Shown here: piece after piece, positions 1-7,838 of the stretch | Layout of the letters: the number at the start of each line of letters is the position of its first letter | Position numbering within the stretch: the first letter of the stretch is position 1 | Source: Caballeronia cordobensis | GTDB taxonomy: Bacteria; Pseudomonadota; Gammaproteobacteria; Burkholderiales; Burkholderiaceae | Assembly: GCF_001544575.2 (NCBI RefSeq) | Contig: NZ_FCNY02000019.1 | Coordinates: 62,001-126,000, forward strand | Length of the DNA stretch: 64,000 nt | Direction: 5' to 3' | Position numbers and translations under genes: made by a program | The notes under the pieces: generated by a model | Told to the model about the DNA's origin: nothing | Seen by the model: only the letters and a program-made list of their open reading frames with translations | The model's database searches: none

Positions 1-624
1 GTGCGCGACGTCGAGGAGCAGGACTGGGTGCGTCTCACGCAGGCGCAGTTCGATCCGATTTCCATTGGCGAGCGCATCTGGGTCGTGCCCTCGTGGCACG
101 ACGCGCCGGATCCGGACGCACTCGTGCTCGAACTCGATCCGGGCCTGGCCTTCGGCACCGGCAGCCATCCGACCACGCGTCTTTGCATGGAGTGGCTGGA
201 GCAGTCGGTGAAGCCGGGGCAATCGCTGCTCGATTACGGCTGCGGCTCCGGCATCCTCGCCATTCTCGCGAAGAAGTGCGGCGCGAATCCCGTGGTCGGC
301 ATCGACATCGACCCGCAGGCGGTTGAGTCGGCGCGCCAGAACAGCGAACGCAATCGCGCGGACGTGACCTACGGCTTGCCGGATGCCTGTCCCGATGGCG
401 AGTTCGATATCGTCGTCGCGAATATTCTTTCGAATCCCCTCAAGCTGATGGCGTCGATGCTCGCCGCGAAGGTGAAGCCGGGCGGCAGGATCGCGCTGTC
501 GGGCGTGCTCGCGCGGCAGGCCGACGAAGTCGCGGCGGTCTACGCGCAGTGGATCGATATCGGCGTCTGGCGCGAGTACGAAGGCTGGGTGTGCCTCGCG
601 GGAACGCGGCGCGAAAGCCTTTAA
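1..624 (+). CDS. prmA: Ribosomal protein L11 methyltransferase, 3' part
   Basis: SAM-dependent enzyme that methylates ribosomal protein L11 at several amino groups in the cytoplasm. The open frame runs from the window edge to a TAA at 622-624. Its 207 residues cover the catalytic domain; the family is usually about 300 residues, so roughly the N-terminal third lies outside the window, and the GTG at base 1 should not be read as the start. Visible motifs are FGTGSHPTT, the SAM-binding glycine loop LLDYGCGSGILAI, and the catalytic-region VVANIL. The next gene follows about 50 bp downstream on the same strand and may be cotranscribed. The family call is secure. Confidence 0.95.
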   Translation: MRDVEEQDWVRLTQAQFDPISIGERIWVVPSWHDAPDPDALVLELDPGLAFGTGSHPTTRLCMEWLEQSVKPGQSLLDYGCGSGILAILAKKCGANPVVGIDIDPQAVESARQNSERNRADVTYGLPDACPDGEFDIVVANILSNPLKLMASMLAAKVKPGGRIALSGVLARQADEVAAVYAQWIDIGVWREYEGWVCLAGTRRESL

Positions 625-674
625 AATAGCGCCATCTTCCACGATCAGGCCGTCAGGCCTACGGCACTTCTTAT

Positions 675-2023
675 ATGGCGCTGGCAACCCGCTGCCCCCA
701 CTGCGAAACCGTATTCAAGCTGGACCCGCATCTGCTCGCGCCGCATGACGGCCGCGTGCGCTGCGGACATTGCCAGGAAGTATTCGATGCCGCGCATCAT
801 CGCTTCGAGCTTCCCGACGAGCCGGCTGCGGCAGGCGCCGCGCAACATGCCGCGATCATCGACGACGACGTCGCCGTCGGTCCCGCGACGAGTTCGGGCG
901 CCGGTCCCGTTCGCGCGCCGGACCTGCCCGCGCATGCTCCGACCGTCCCCGAACCGCCGCTGAAGCCGAAGCCCTTCGCACCGCGCAACCTCGAACTCGG
1001 CGCGGCAAAGCACACTGATACGCCAACTCCGTCAGCCAGCGCCGCTCCCGGCGAGCAGGACGAGCGCACGGTCTACGCGAACGCGCCCTCCTTCGCGGGC
1101 GCGCCCGGGCAAACGCGGACCGCGCCGCCGCGCGCCGAGGCGTCGCACGGCGCGGCGAACGAGCCTTCCGCGCTGCCCGCCGAACCGGGGCCGATCAAAC
1201 AATTCGTGCGCGTGGGCGCAGCCCATCCCGAAGCGGCCAATTCGGCCCGAACCGGCGCCGATGCGCCGCCGCCCGGCGAGTTGCCCGCTCCGCCGTTCGA
1301 TCCGTTGAAGGATCGCGCGGAGCCGTTCATCGGACCCGCGCCCCGAGTGGATGCGCCGCCTCCCCGCCCTGCGCCGGAGCCGCCCGCGTCATCCGCGTGG
1401 CGCGACGACGCCGAGCCCGCCTTCGCCGACGAGCCGCCCGCCGCGCCGCGCCGCTCGAGTGCGAACGAGAAGTTTCCGGTCATTCGCGAACCGCGCGCGG
1501 CCAGCCAGCCGCGCGAATTCCACCCGCCGGCGCGCGCGACCGCGAGCAAGGCAAGCGCATCGCGGGCATCATCGCCGCGGTGCTGCTGGCGCTGCTGCTC
1601 CTCGTGCAACTGGCATGGTGGCAGCGCGAAAGCGTGATGGTGCTCGTGCCCGGCTCGCACATGCTCTACTCGAATGTCTGCGATCAGATCGGCTGCACGA
1701 TCTCGCCGCCGCGCGATATCGATGGCTTGCAAATCGAGAGCTCGGGGCTGCGTCAGGTGGACGGCCCGCACAAGCTCGAACTGAAGCTGTCGCTGCGCAA
1801 CCGGCTGGACGTGGCGCTCGCGTATCCGGCGCTCGAACTCACGCTGCTCGACGACAAGAACAACGTCGCCATCCGGCGCGTGCTCTGGCCGCAGGATTAC
1901 GCGCGACCGGGTACGATATTCGCCGTCGGCCTCGCGCCGCAAAGTGCGCAACCGGTCATCGTCCGGCTCGATACGGGCGATGCGGTTGCCGCGAATTACC
2001 GGGTTCAGGTCTTTTATCCCTGA
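675..2023 (+). pseudogene. Zinc-ribbon / DUF3426 membrane protein gene with a frameshift
   Basis: The two halves of one known protein type lie in different frames. The first frame starts at ATG 675 with an MJ0042-type zinc ribbon (CPHC at residues 8-11, then CGHC) and a long Pro/Ala-rich linker, and runs on to a stop at 1637. The second frame, open to the TGA at 2021-2023, encodes a basic stretch, one membrane helix (about 1568-1620) and a DUF3426 domain ending RVQVFYP. The switch must fall at about 1500-1560 and corresponds to one missing base (or two extra bases). I see no slippery heptamer there, so this is either a real inactivating indel or a sequencing error. An intact version would have about 449 residues and sit in the inner membrane. 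Its role is unknown in the family. Confidence 0.7.
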
Positions 2024-2166
2024 TATCGCGAAGGCAGCGCGGCTTCGATGCCGCGTTGTCCGTCGCGCAAAGGGCTGAATCCCGTGCCGCACGACGCGCG
2101 TCGCTGCCTCAAGGCTTCGCACGCGCGATTTTCCCGTCAGCATCTGACAATTCTCTGGAGCGCAAC

Positions 2167-2667
2167 ATGAGTCAAGTTACCCTCGGCGGCAATCCCATCG
2201 ACGTCGGCGGCACGTTTCCGGGCGCGGGCCAGCAGGCGCCCGAATTCACGCTCGTCGGCACGGATCTCGGCGACATCAAGCTCGCGAACTTCGCGGGCAA
2301 GCGCAAGGTGCTGAACATCGTGCCGAGCCTCGACACGCCGACCTGCGCCACCTCGACGCGCAAATTCAACGAAGCGGCAACGAAGCTCGACAACACGGTC
2401 GTCCTCGTGGTCTCGGGCGATCTGCCGTTCGCGGCGAAGCGCTTCTGCACCACGGAAGGCATCGAAAACTGCGTGACGGCCTCGACCTTCCGCGGCCACG
2501 AATTCGCGCAGGCCTATGGCGTCGACGTGACGAGCGGCCCGCTCAAAGGCCTGACGGCGCGCGCGGTCGTCGTGCTGGACGAGAACAACAAGGTTCTGCA
2601 TTCGGAGCTCGTGACCGAAATCAAGCAGGAACCGAACTACGACGCCGCGCTCGCTGCACTGAAGTAA
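2167..2667 (+). CDS. tpx: Thiol peroxidase (atypical 2-Cys peroxiredoxin)
   Basis: Reduces hydrogen peroxide and organic hydroperoxides using thioredoxin. The protein has 166 residues, the normal family length. The peroxidatic cysteine is C60 in SLDTPTC, matching C61 of the E. coli enzyme, and the resolving cysteine is C94 in KRFCTTEG. The frame stays open far upstream, but the ATG at 2167 is preceded by a GGAG ribosome-binding site (CTGGAGCGCAAC) and gives the family N-terminus MSQVTLGGNP. It stands alone after the frameshifted DUF3426 gene, with 107 bp to the next gene. Confidence 0.95.
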   Translation: MSQVTLGGNPIDVGGTFPGAGQQAPEFTLVGTDLGDIKLANFAGKRKVLNIVPSLDTPTCATSTRKFNEAATKLDNTVVLVVSGDLPFAAKRFCTTEGIENCVTASTFRGHEFAQAYGVDVTSGPLKGLTARAVVVLDENNKVLHSELVTEIKQEPNYDAALAALK

Positions 2668-2774
2668 GTTTTGCGATGGACCGCCCGCATGCGGAGCGGT
2701 CCGCGCATACGAGGCGCGGTGAACCCTTCGCCGCGCGCCGTCTGCGCCTCTTCCATTCATAAAGGACGTTCGCC

Positions 2775-3713
2775 TTGGCTACGCTCATCTGCGGCTCGCT
2801 CGCCTACGACAACATCATGACTTTCCAGGGCCGCTTCGGCGACCACATCCTGCCGGACCAGGTGCATATGCTGAACATCAGCTTCCTGGTGCCGACGATG
2901 CGGCGCAACTTCGGCGGCTGCGCGGGCAACATCGCGTATGCGCTCAAGCTGCTCGGCGGCGAACCGAAGATCATGGCGACGCTCGGCGCGGCCGATTCGC
3001 AGCTCTATATCGACCGGCTCGACGCGCTCGGTCTGTCGAAGGACTACGTGCGCGTGCTGGCCGATCAGCACTCGGCGCAGTGCTTCATCACGACCGATCT
3101 CGCCAACAATCAGATCACCGCGTTCCACCCCGGCGCGATGATGGAATCGCACCTCAACCGTGCCGACGAAGCGCAAGGCATCTCGCTCGGCATCGTCGCG
3201 CCCGACGGGGCACAAGGCATGCGTGAGCACGCCGAAGGCCTGGCGCGCGCGGGCGTGCCGTTCGTGTTCGACCCGGGCCAGGGATTGCCGATTCTCGAAG
3301 GCGTGGAACTTTGTCGCATGATTGAACTCGCCACCTACGTGGCGGTCAACGATTACGAAGCCAAGTTGCTGAGCAACAAGACCGGCTGGTCGATCGAAGA
3401 CATCAAAAGCCGCGTCGAAGCCCTCGTGATCACACGTGGCGAACACGGCGCGCAGATCTATCATGAAGGTGGCGTGCTCGAGATTCCCGTCGTGAAGGCG
3501 GCTCAGGTGGTCGATCCGACCGGTTGCGGCGACGCATTTCGCGGCGGCCTGCTGTACGGCATCGAAAACAAGCTTGGCTGGGAGAAAACGGGTCGTCTCG
3601 CGAGTCTGATGGGTTCGCTGAAAATCGAACATCAGGGGCCGCAAACCTACGCGCCGACGCGCGCCGAAATCGAAGAGCGTTTCAAGCAGGCCTTCGGAAG
3701 CAGCCTGTTCTGA
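2775..3713 (+). CDS. PfkB-family carbohydrate/adenosine-type kinase
   Basis: A 312-residue kinase of the ribokinase/PfkB superfamily. The N-terminal part carries the glycine-rich substrate-binding region (GGCAGNIAYAL). The C-terminal PfkB signature DPTGCGDAFRGG holds the catalytic-base aspartate and the anion-hole glycines. The start is TTG at 2775; AAAGGA lies at 2761-2766, and no in-frame ATG precedes the conserved ATLICGSLAYDN. The substrate cannot be read from sequence: adenosine and sugar kinases are both in this family, and the N-terminal half looks most like bacterial adenosine-kinase-like members. The lipoprotein gene starts 17 bp downstream and may be cotranscribed. Confidence 0.85.
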   Translation: MATLICGSLAYDNIMTFQGRFGDHILPDQVHMLNISFLVPTMRRNFGGCAGNIAYALKLLGGEPKIMATLGAADSQLYIDRLDALGLSKDYVRVLADQHSAQCFITTDLANNQITAFHPGAMMESHLNRADEAQGISLGIVAPDGAQGMREHAEGLARAGVPFVFDPGQGLPILEGVELCRMIELATYVAVNDYEAKLLSNKTGWSIEDIKSRVEALVITRGEHGAQIYHEGGVLEIPVVKAAQVVDPTGCGDAFRGGLLYGIENKLGWEKTGRLASLMGSLKIEHQGPQTYAPTRAEIEERFKQAFGSSLF

Positions 3714-3730
3714 ATGATTGGAGTAAGGGA

Positions 3731-4210
3731 ATGAAAACGATAAGTCGTATCGCGCTGGCAATGGCGCTCGTCGGCTCGGTGGCGCTGACCGGCTGCGCCT
3801 ACAACAGCAGCTCTTCGGACGTCTACACGGCGTCCCAGGCGCAGCGCGAGGAAACGGTGCGCATGGCGACCGTCGAAAGCGTGCGCGGCGTGAAGATCAG
3901 CTCGAACAACGGCCAGCCGACCGGTCTCGGCACCATCGGCGGCGGCGCGCTTGGCGGCGTCGCGGCGGCGAGCGCGATCGGCGGCGGCAATGGCTCGATC
4001 ATCGCAGGCATCATCGGCGGCCTGGCGGGCGCCGTGGCGGGCAACGCGGTCGAGAACAGTGTCGCGATGAAGAACGGTCTGGAGATCACCGTACGCCTCG
4101 ATAACGGCGATCTTCGCGCAATCACGCAGACGGCGAACGGCGAAGTCTTTCAGGCGGGCGAGCGGGTGCGTCTGCTGTCGAGCGGCGGCGTCACGCGCGT
4201 GACTCACTGA
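3731..4210 (+). CDS. Glycine-zipper outer-membrane lipoprotein (SlyB/Pcp-like)
   Basis: A 159-residue lipoprotein. The signal peptide MKTISRIALAMALVGSVALTGC ends in the lipobox LTGC, with C22 as the acylated residue. A Ser-rich tether follows, then a glycine-zipper segment at about residues 75-115 with repeated GxxxG steps (GGGALGGVAAASAIGGG...IIGGLAGAVAGN) that probably packs against or inserts in the membrane. The C-terminal third resembles the SlyB domain (ITVRLDNGDLRAITQ). The likely location is the outer membrane, with a structural envelope role. The ATG at 3731 has AAGGGA just upstream. A strong hairpin terminator follows at 4274-4307. Confidence 0.88.
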   Translation: MKTISRIALAMALVGSVALTGCAYNSSSSDVYTASQAQREETVRMATVESVRGVKISSNNGQPTGLGTIGGGALGGVAAASAIGGGNGSIIAGIIGGLAGAVAGNAVENSVAMKNGLEITVRLDNGDLRAITQTANGEVFQAGERVRLLSSGGVTRVTH

Positions 4211-4273
4211 GGCATTCCACTGAGGCATTCAACCGAGGAATAGGCGCCGCCGCCGGCGAGCGCCTCGCTCAAC

Positions 4274-4307
4274 AAAGCGCATGTATCGAAAGATGCATGC
4301 GCTTTTT
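4274..4307 (+). terminator. Rho-independent terminator of the lipoprotein gene
   Basis: A perfect 10-bp stem (AAAGCGCATG at 4274-4283 pairing with CATGCGCTTT at 4296-4305), a 12-nt loop and a run of five T at 4303-4307. It lies 63 bp after the lipoprotein stop codon. Confidence 0.8.
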
Positions 4308-4362
4308 GTTTGCCGCGCAAAAGCGCGCGGCCGAAGCTCGATGTGATTCGTTGGCCGAAGTG

Positions 4363-4397
4363 AAAAACCCGCCGCCGGATTTCTCCAGCGACGGGTT
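4363..4397 (-). terminator. Terminator of the H1-like gene
   Basis: On the minus strand this reads AACCCGTCG ... CGGCGGGTT (9 bp with one G-T pair, arms at 4389-4397 and 4366-4374), running into five T (A's at 4363-4367). It lies about 70 bp past the stop of the H1-like gene. A separate perfect 20-bp palindrome (GCCGGGTAGG/CCTACCCGGC) sits at 4401-4420 between this terminator and the gene end. Confidence 0.65.
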
Positions 4398-4465
4398 CAG
4401 GCCGGGTAGGCCTACCCGGCTAAGGGCACAGCGAAGTGTGCCTGGGTGTCGCGTACCGCGAGACG

Positions 4466-5125
4466 TTACGGACGGCTGCCCGTCGGGAACGGCCATGCCG
4501 CTGCCGGGTTCAACGCCGTCTTGACCGCAGCGGCCGGAGCCGGAGCAGGCGCCGATACGGTCGTTGCCGTCGTTGCAGGAGCGGCAGCCGTGGTCTTCTT
4601 CGCAGCAGCGGCCTTCTTGGCCGGAGCTTTCTTCGCGGGGGCTTTCTTCGCAGCAGGAGCAGGCGCAGGCGCAGCGGCTGCGGTCTTCGCAGCAGCCTTT
4701 TTCGCGGGGGCTTTTTTCGCAGCGGCCTTCTTCGCTGCGGCCTTCTTCGCGGGCGCCTTCTTCGCCGCGGCCTTCTTCGCAGGCGCTTTCTTCGCTGCAG
4801 CCTTCTTCGCCGCTACCTTCTTGGTCGCGACTTTCTTTGCTGCGGCCTTTTTCGCCGGCGCCTTCTTGGCTGCGACCTTCTTCGCCGCGACCTTCTTAGC
4901 GGCAACCTTCTTCGCCGCTACCTTCTTTGCTGCGACTTTCTTGGTTGCCACTTTCTTCGCTGCGACCTTCTTGGCCGCGACCTTCTTCGCTGCTACTTTC
5001 TTCGCTGCAACCTTCTTCACAGCGACCTTCTTAGCGGCAACCTTCTTCGCCGGAGCGGCCTTCTTGGCGGTGACTTTCTTTGCTGCAGCCTTTTTCGCGG
5101 CGGGTTTTTTCTTGGCAACTGCCAT
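4466..5125 (-). CDS. Histone H1-like Ala/Lys-rich DNA-binding protein
   Basis: A 219-residue, extremely basic protein made almost only of Ala, Lys, Val and Pro. Residues 4-150 are tandem pentads of the form xAAKK (AAKKV, AAKKA, APAKK), like the C-terminal tail of eukaryotic histone H1 and bacterial AlgP/HctB-like proteins. A Pro/Ala-rich, lysine-poor tail follows and ends WPFPTGSRP. There is no globular domain. The expected role is electrostatic DNA binding and nucleoid compaction. ATG 5125 is preceded by a strong AAGGAG site (GAAGGAGAAAATC). The gene has its own terminator at 4363-4397 and appears monocistronic. Repeat number is expected to vary between strains. Confidence 0.85.
   Translation of the reverse strand: MAVAKKKPAAKKAAAKKVTAKKAAPAKKVAAKKVAVKKVAAKKVAAKKVAAKKVAAKKVATKKVAAKKVAAKKVAAKKVAAKKVAAKKAPAKKAAAKKVATKKVAAKKAAAKKAPAKKAAAKKAPAKKAAAKKAAAKKAPAKKAAAKTAAAAPAPAPAAKKAPAKKAPAKKAAAAKKTTAAAPATTATTVSAPAPAPAAAVKTALNPAAAWPFPTGSRP
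4620..5110 (-). repeat. Tandem 15-bp coding repeats in the H1-like gene
   Basis: A run of about thirty degenerate 15-bp units (plus-strand form roughly CGCNGCNACCTTCTT) encodes the xAAKK pentads. The units differ mainly at third codon positions and in the Val/Ala/Pro slot. The array is in frame throughout, so expansion or contraction by whole units would preserve the protein. Confidence 0.8.
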
Positions 5126-5588
5126 GATTTTCTCCTTCAGGTTTTCAGATGAGAGTCAGTTCAAACAACACCCTTCGTCAAAACCCGCTTCCCACGTGTC
5201 GCCTTCTCGATAACGCACGCTACGAAGCGGATTATTCATCGGCGTACGCTGATCCCACCTGCTTACGCTAATGAATACGGCAAGGCGCGCCGTGCCCCGA
5301 GGCACCGCGCGCCAAATTAAGTCAGCACCGCTTCTTCGCGGCGCCGGCCATCGCTTGATCGAGCCAGCGAGCTTGCCGCTGGCATTTTCCGGGGGGAAGT
5401 TTGCCCATCCCTTTGCAGGGAACGCAAAACGCCTGTCTTCTATTCGAGCCACTTGGCCCGCTAAGTCAGTAGGCGCACTTTGCATCAGGCGACCGTTCTC
5501 CTAAACCTTGTCGGCCGGGCGCGCGTGAGCGACACGCTGCTGCCCGTCCATCCCATCGATTTCGTCTGCAACACGTCCTGGATTTTTA
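5126..5588. other. Intergenic region between nrdB 3' end and the H1-like gene
   Basis: 463 bp without a supported gene. It must hold the promoter of the H1-like gene (minus strand) and the 3' end of the nrdB transcript. I see no convincing -35/-10 pair, no strong hairpin with a T run, and no open frame with a ribosome-binding site and sensible codon use. Confidence 0.5.
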
Positions 5589-6830
5589 TTATTCCCAGGT
5601 CAGCGCGCCGCCGGTTTGATACTCAATCACGCGTGTCTCGAAGAAGTTGCGTTCCTTCTTCAAGTCGATCATTTCGCTCATCCATGGGAACGGGTTTTCC
5701 TCGTTCGGGAAGAGCGGGTCAAGCCCGATCTGCTGGCAACGCCGGTTGCAGATGAAGCGCAAGTAGCTCTTGAACATCGACGCATTCAGGCCGAGCACCC
5801 CGCGCGGCATGGTGTCTTCAGCGTAGCGATATTCGAGATCGACAGCCTGCTTGAAGAGCTCGCGGATCTCCGCCTTGAATTCGGCGGTCCACAGTTGCGG
5901 CTCTTCCAGCTTGATCTGGTTGATGAGGTCGATGCCGAAGTTGCAGTGCATCGACTCGTCGCGGAGGATGTACTGATACTGCTCCGCCGCGCCCGTCATC
6001 TTGTTCTGGCGACCCAGCGCCAGAATCTGCGTGAACCCCACATAGAAGAACAGCCCTTCCATGATGCAGGCGAACACGATCAACGACTTCAGCAATTTCT
6101 GGTCCGCTTCCAGCGTGCCGGTGGTGAAGGCCGGGTCTGTCAGCGTATTGATGAACGGAATGAGGAACTCGTCCTTGTCGCGGATCGACTTCACTTCGTG
6201 ATACGCGTTGAAGATCTCGCTCTCGTCGAGGCCCAGCGATTCGACGATGTACTGGTACGCGTGCGTGTGGATCGCCTCTTCGAACGCCTGGCGCAGCAGG
6301 AACTGGCGGCACTCCGGAGCGGTGATGTGACGGTACGTGCCGAGCACGATGTTGTTCGCGGCGAGCGAGTCCGCCGTGACGAAGAAGCCGAGATTGCGCT
6401 TGACGATGCGGCGCTCGTCGTCCGAGAGACCGTTCGGGTCTTTCCACAGGGCGATGTCGCGCGACATGTTCACTTCCTGCGGCATCCAGTGGTTCGCGCA
6501 GCCGGCGAGGTACTTCTCCCACGCCCACTTGTACTTGAACGGAACGAGCTGATTGACGTCGGTCTGGCCGTTGATGATGCGCTTGTCGGCGACATTGACG
6601 CGCGCTTCGCTCTGCGCGGCGATCGCGCCGGCGGATGGAATTGCGGCTGCGGGCGGAACGAAGCCATCGGAAAAGATGTTGTTCGCTTGAGCAGTGTGAT
6701 GGGCAGCTTGATGAGCCGCAGCTTGCGCTGCCTGCGTACCGAAAGTCGTGCCTTGAGCGTGACGCAACGCGTTCGGTTGCGAAGCGCTCGAGGGAGCTAC
6801 GGCAGTGGTCTCGTCATCCCAGTTGAGCAT
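5589..6830 (-). CDS. nrdB: Class Ia ribonucleotide reductase, beta (R2) subunit
   Basis: Small subunit of the aerobic ribonucleotide reductase. It houses the diiron centre and tyrosyl radical that start reduction of NDPs in NrdA. The protein has 413 residues. By alignment with the E. coli motif, the ligands and radical residue are present: D154 (TADSLAANN), E185 and H188 (AFEEAIHTHAY), and the radical-position tyrosine Y192; the second ligand set includes the region RDESMHCNFG. The first ~75 residues are an Ala/His-rich extension of low complexity that E. coli NrdB lacks. nrdB is not adjacent to nrdA (9947-12952): a DUF3820 gene and a divergent MFS gene lie between. The next upstream regulatory sites are NrdR-like boxes at 7423-7469, implying an unusually long leader. 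Confidence 0.96.
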   Translation of the reverse strand: MLNWDDETTAVAPSSASQPNALRHAQGTTFGTQAAQAAAHQAAHHTAQANNIFSDGFVPPAAAIPSAGAIAAQSEARVNVADKRIINGQTDVNQLVPFKYKWAWEKYLAGCANHWMPQEVNMSRDIALWKDPNGLSDDERRIVKRNLGFFVTADSLAANNIVLGTYRHITAPECRQFLLRQAFEEAIHTHAYQYIVESLGLDESEIFNAYHEVKSIRDKDEFLIPFINTLTDPAFTTGTLEADQKLLKSLIVFACIMEGLFFYVGFTQILALGRQNKMTGAAEQYQYILRDESMHCNFGIDLINQIKLEEPQLWTAEFKAEIRELFKQAVDLEYRYAEDTMPRGVLGLNASMFKSYLRFICNRRCQQIGLDPLFPNEENPFPWMSEMIDLKKERNFFETRVIEYQTGGALTWE

Positions 6831-7422
6831 AAATTCTCACCATCAATTTAGATCGGTTTGTACCATCTTTTCATGAGCGATAAAAGAGTTTGCTCATGAA
6901 AATTCTCGTTTTCATGCGATTTAGATTCGGCGTTGCTACCTGCATACAACACTTGGCTCTTCGCTTCATGTTCGAAGCTCGATGCCGTACGTCTCGAATC
7001 GTGTGTGAAGCGGTCCTGATCGAGTGATGTCGAAGGCTTCGCGATGTGCTTCGAGCGCTTCGTATCGATGCCCTGAAAGCCGCGCCGCGCAAGGCGTTGC
7101 GGCCGGTGCTCCGTGCGAGCGCGCAACGCATGCCGTCCTTCGCTGCGCACATCGGCGCGTTGATGCGTTCGATAACGAACGCTTCGCAAGCTCGCTCACT
7201 TTGCTCATCGACGGATGTCTTCGCGACCACACTCGATGCGATGCGAAACATCTCTCAACGAGCGATCGATTTGCCCGCGCTTCGATGCGCTTCGATGCAT
7301 GCCGTCGAACGCGCTTTGCTTCACTTCAAACATGCTTGCGCGGGCGTCTCGCATCACGCTCCGTTGCCTGCCCCGCGCCTCGAAAACCGTTGCCGAAGTC
7401 TAGCATTCTGCGTCTCTAATTT
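6831..7422 (-). other. Long untranslated region upstream of nrdB
   Basis: About 590 bp between the nrdB start codon and the NrdR-like boxes. If transcription starts near those boxes, this is the nrdB leader. Short open frames on both strands here are Arg/Ser/Ala-rich and lack ribosome-binding sites, so I do not call a gene. The stretch is unusually rich in TCGA-containing words (many TCGATGC and CTTCGA copies, including the direct repeat CTTCGATGCG/CTTCGATGCA at 7280-7299), while the ~60 bp next to nrdB are AT-rich. Confidence 0.45.
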
Positions 7423-7469
7423 CCACAATATCTTGTGCTTGCAAATACCATCTCTACAACCTATAGCGT
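7423..7469 (-). promoter_or_regulatory. Tandem NrdR-box-like sites upstream of nrdB
   Basis: Two 16-bp sites resemble the NrdR consensus ACACWATATATWGTGT. The site at 7423-7438 (CCACAATATCTTGTGC) matches 13 of 16 positions and that at 7454-7469 (CTACAACCTATAGCGT) 11 of 16. Their starts are 31 bp apart, three helical turns, as expected for cooperative NrdR binding. A -10-like TATAGG on the minus strand (7460-7465) overlaps the second site, as at nrdA. The sites lie downstream of the DUF3820 gene, so nrdB is the only gene they can serve on this strand. Confidence 0.65.
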
Positions 7470-7503
7470 GTTTACGCGGCGCTGCTTTTCACAGCCAAAG
7501 CGC

Positions 7504-7716
7504 TCATCTGCCACGCAGAGGATCGAGCAGCGAGCGCAGATTGTTATGGTCGATCTCGTGCATCAACGCGAGCAGCGCACCGAGCTTGCCCTGTGGAAAA
7601 CCCTCACGCGCGAACCACGCGAGATAGTGGCCGGGCAGATCGGCGAGCACGCGATCCTTGTACTTGCCGTAAGGCATCGTCTGCGTGACGAGCCGTTGCA
7701 GATCCTGCGGGTCCAT
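7504..7716 (-). CDS. DUF3820 family small protein
   Basis: A 70-residue protein with the family pattern TMPYGKYKDRVLADLPGHYL followed by WFAREGFPQGKLGALLALMHEI. The short conserved domain is found alone in many proteobacteria, with no settled biochemical function. ATG 7716 has GAGGAG 12 bp upstream (GAGGAGTGAAGAAGCG). It is divergent from the MFS gene, with 122 bp between the starts, and lies between nrdA and nrdB on their strand. Confidence 0.85.
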   Translation of the reverse strand: MDPQDLQRLVTQTMPYGKYKDRVLADLPGHYLAWFAREGFPQGKLGALLALMHEIDHNNLRSLLDPLRGR

Positions 7717-7838
7717 CGCTTCTTCACTCCTCGTTCAATGTTCATCGCAGCACGTATCGCGCTTCGATCGCTCAGCGACCGCTCCATATCGGTGCCATAA
7801 TCGCCGCTCTTGCCGCCAAGTGTCGATCGCGATTCACC

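Noticed and set aside
4401..4420. A 20-bp perfect palindrome as an operator
   Set aside because: It lies downstream of the H1-like stop, between the gene and its terminator, so an extra 3' hairpin is the simpler reading.
4590..5110. Regular repeats resembling an array such as CRISPR
   Set aside because: The repeats are 15 bp, contiguous, in frame and encode Ala-Lys pentads. There are no unique spacers and no cas genes.
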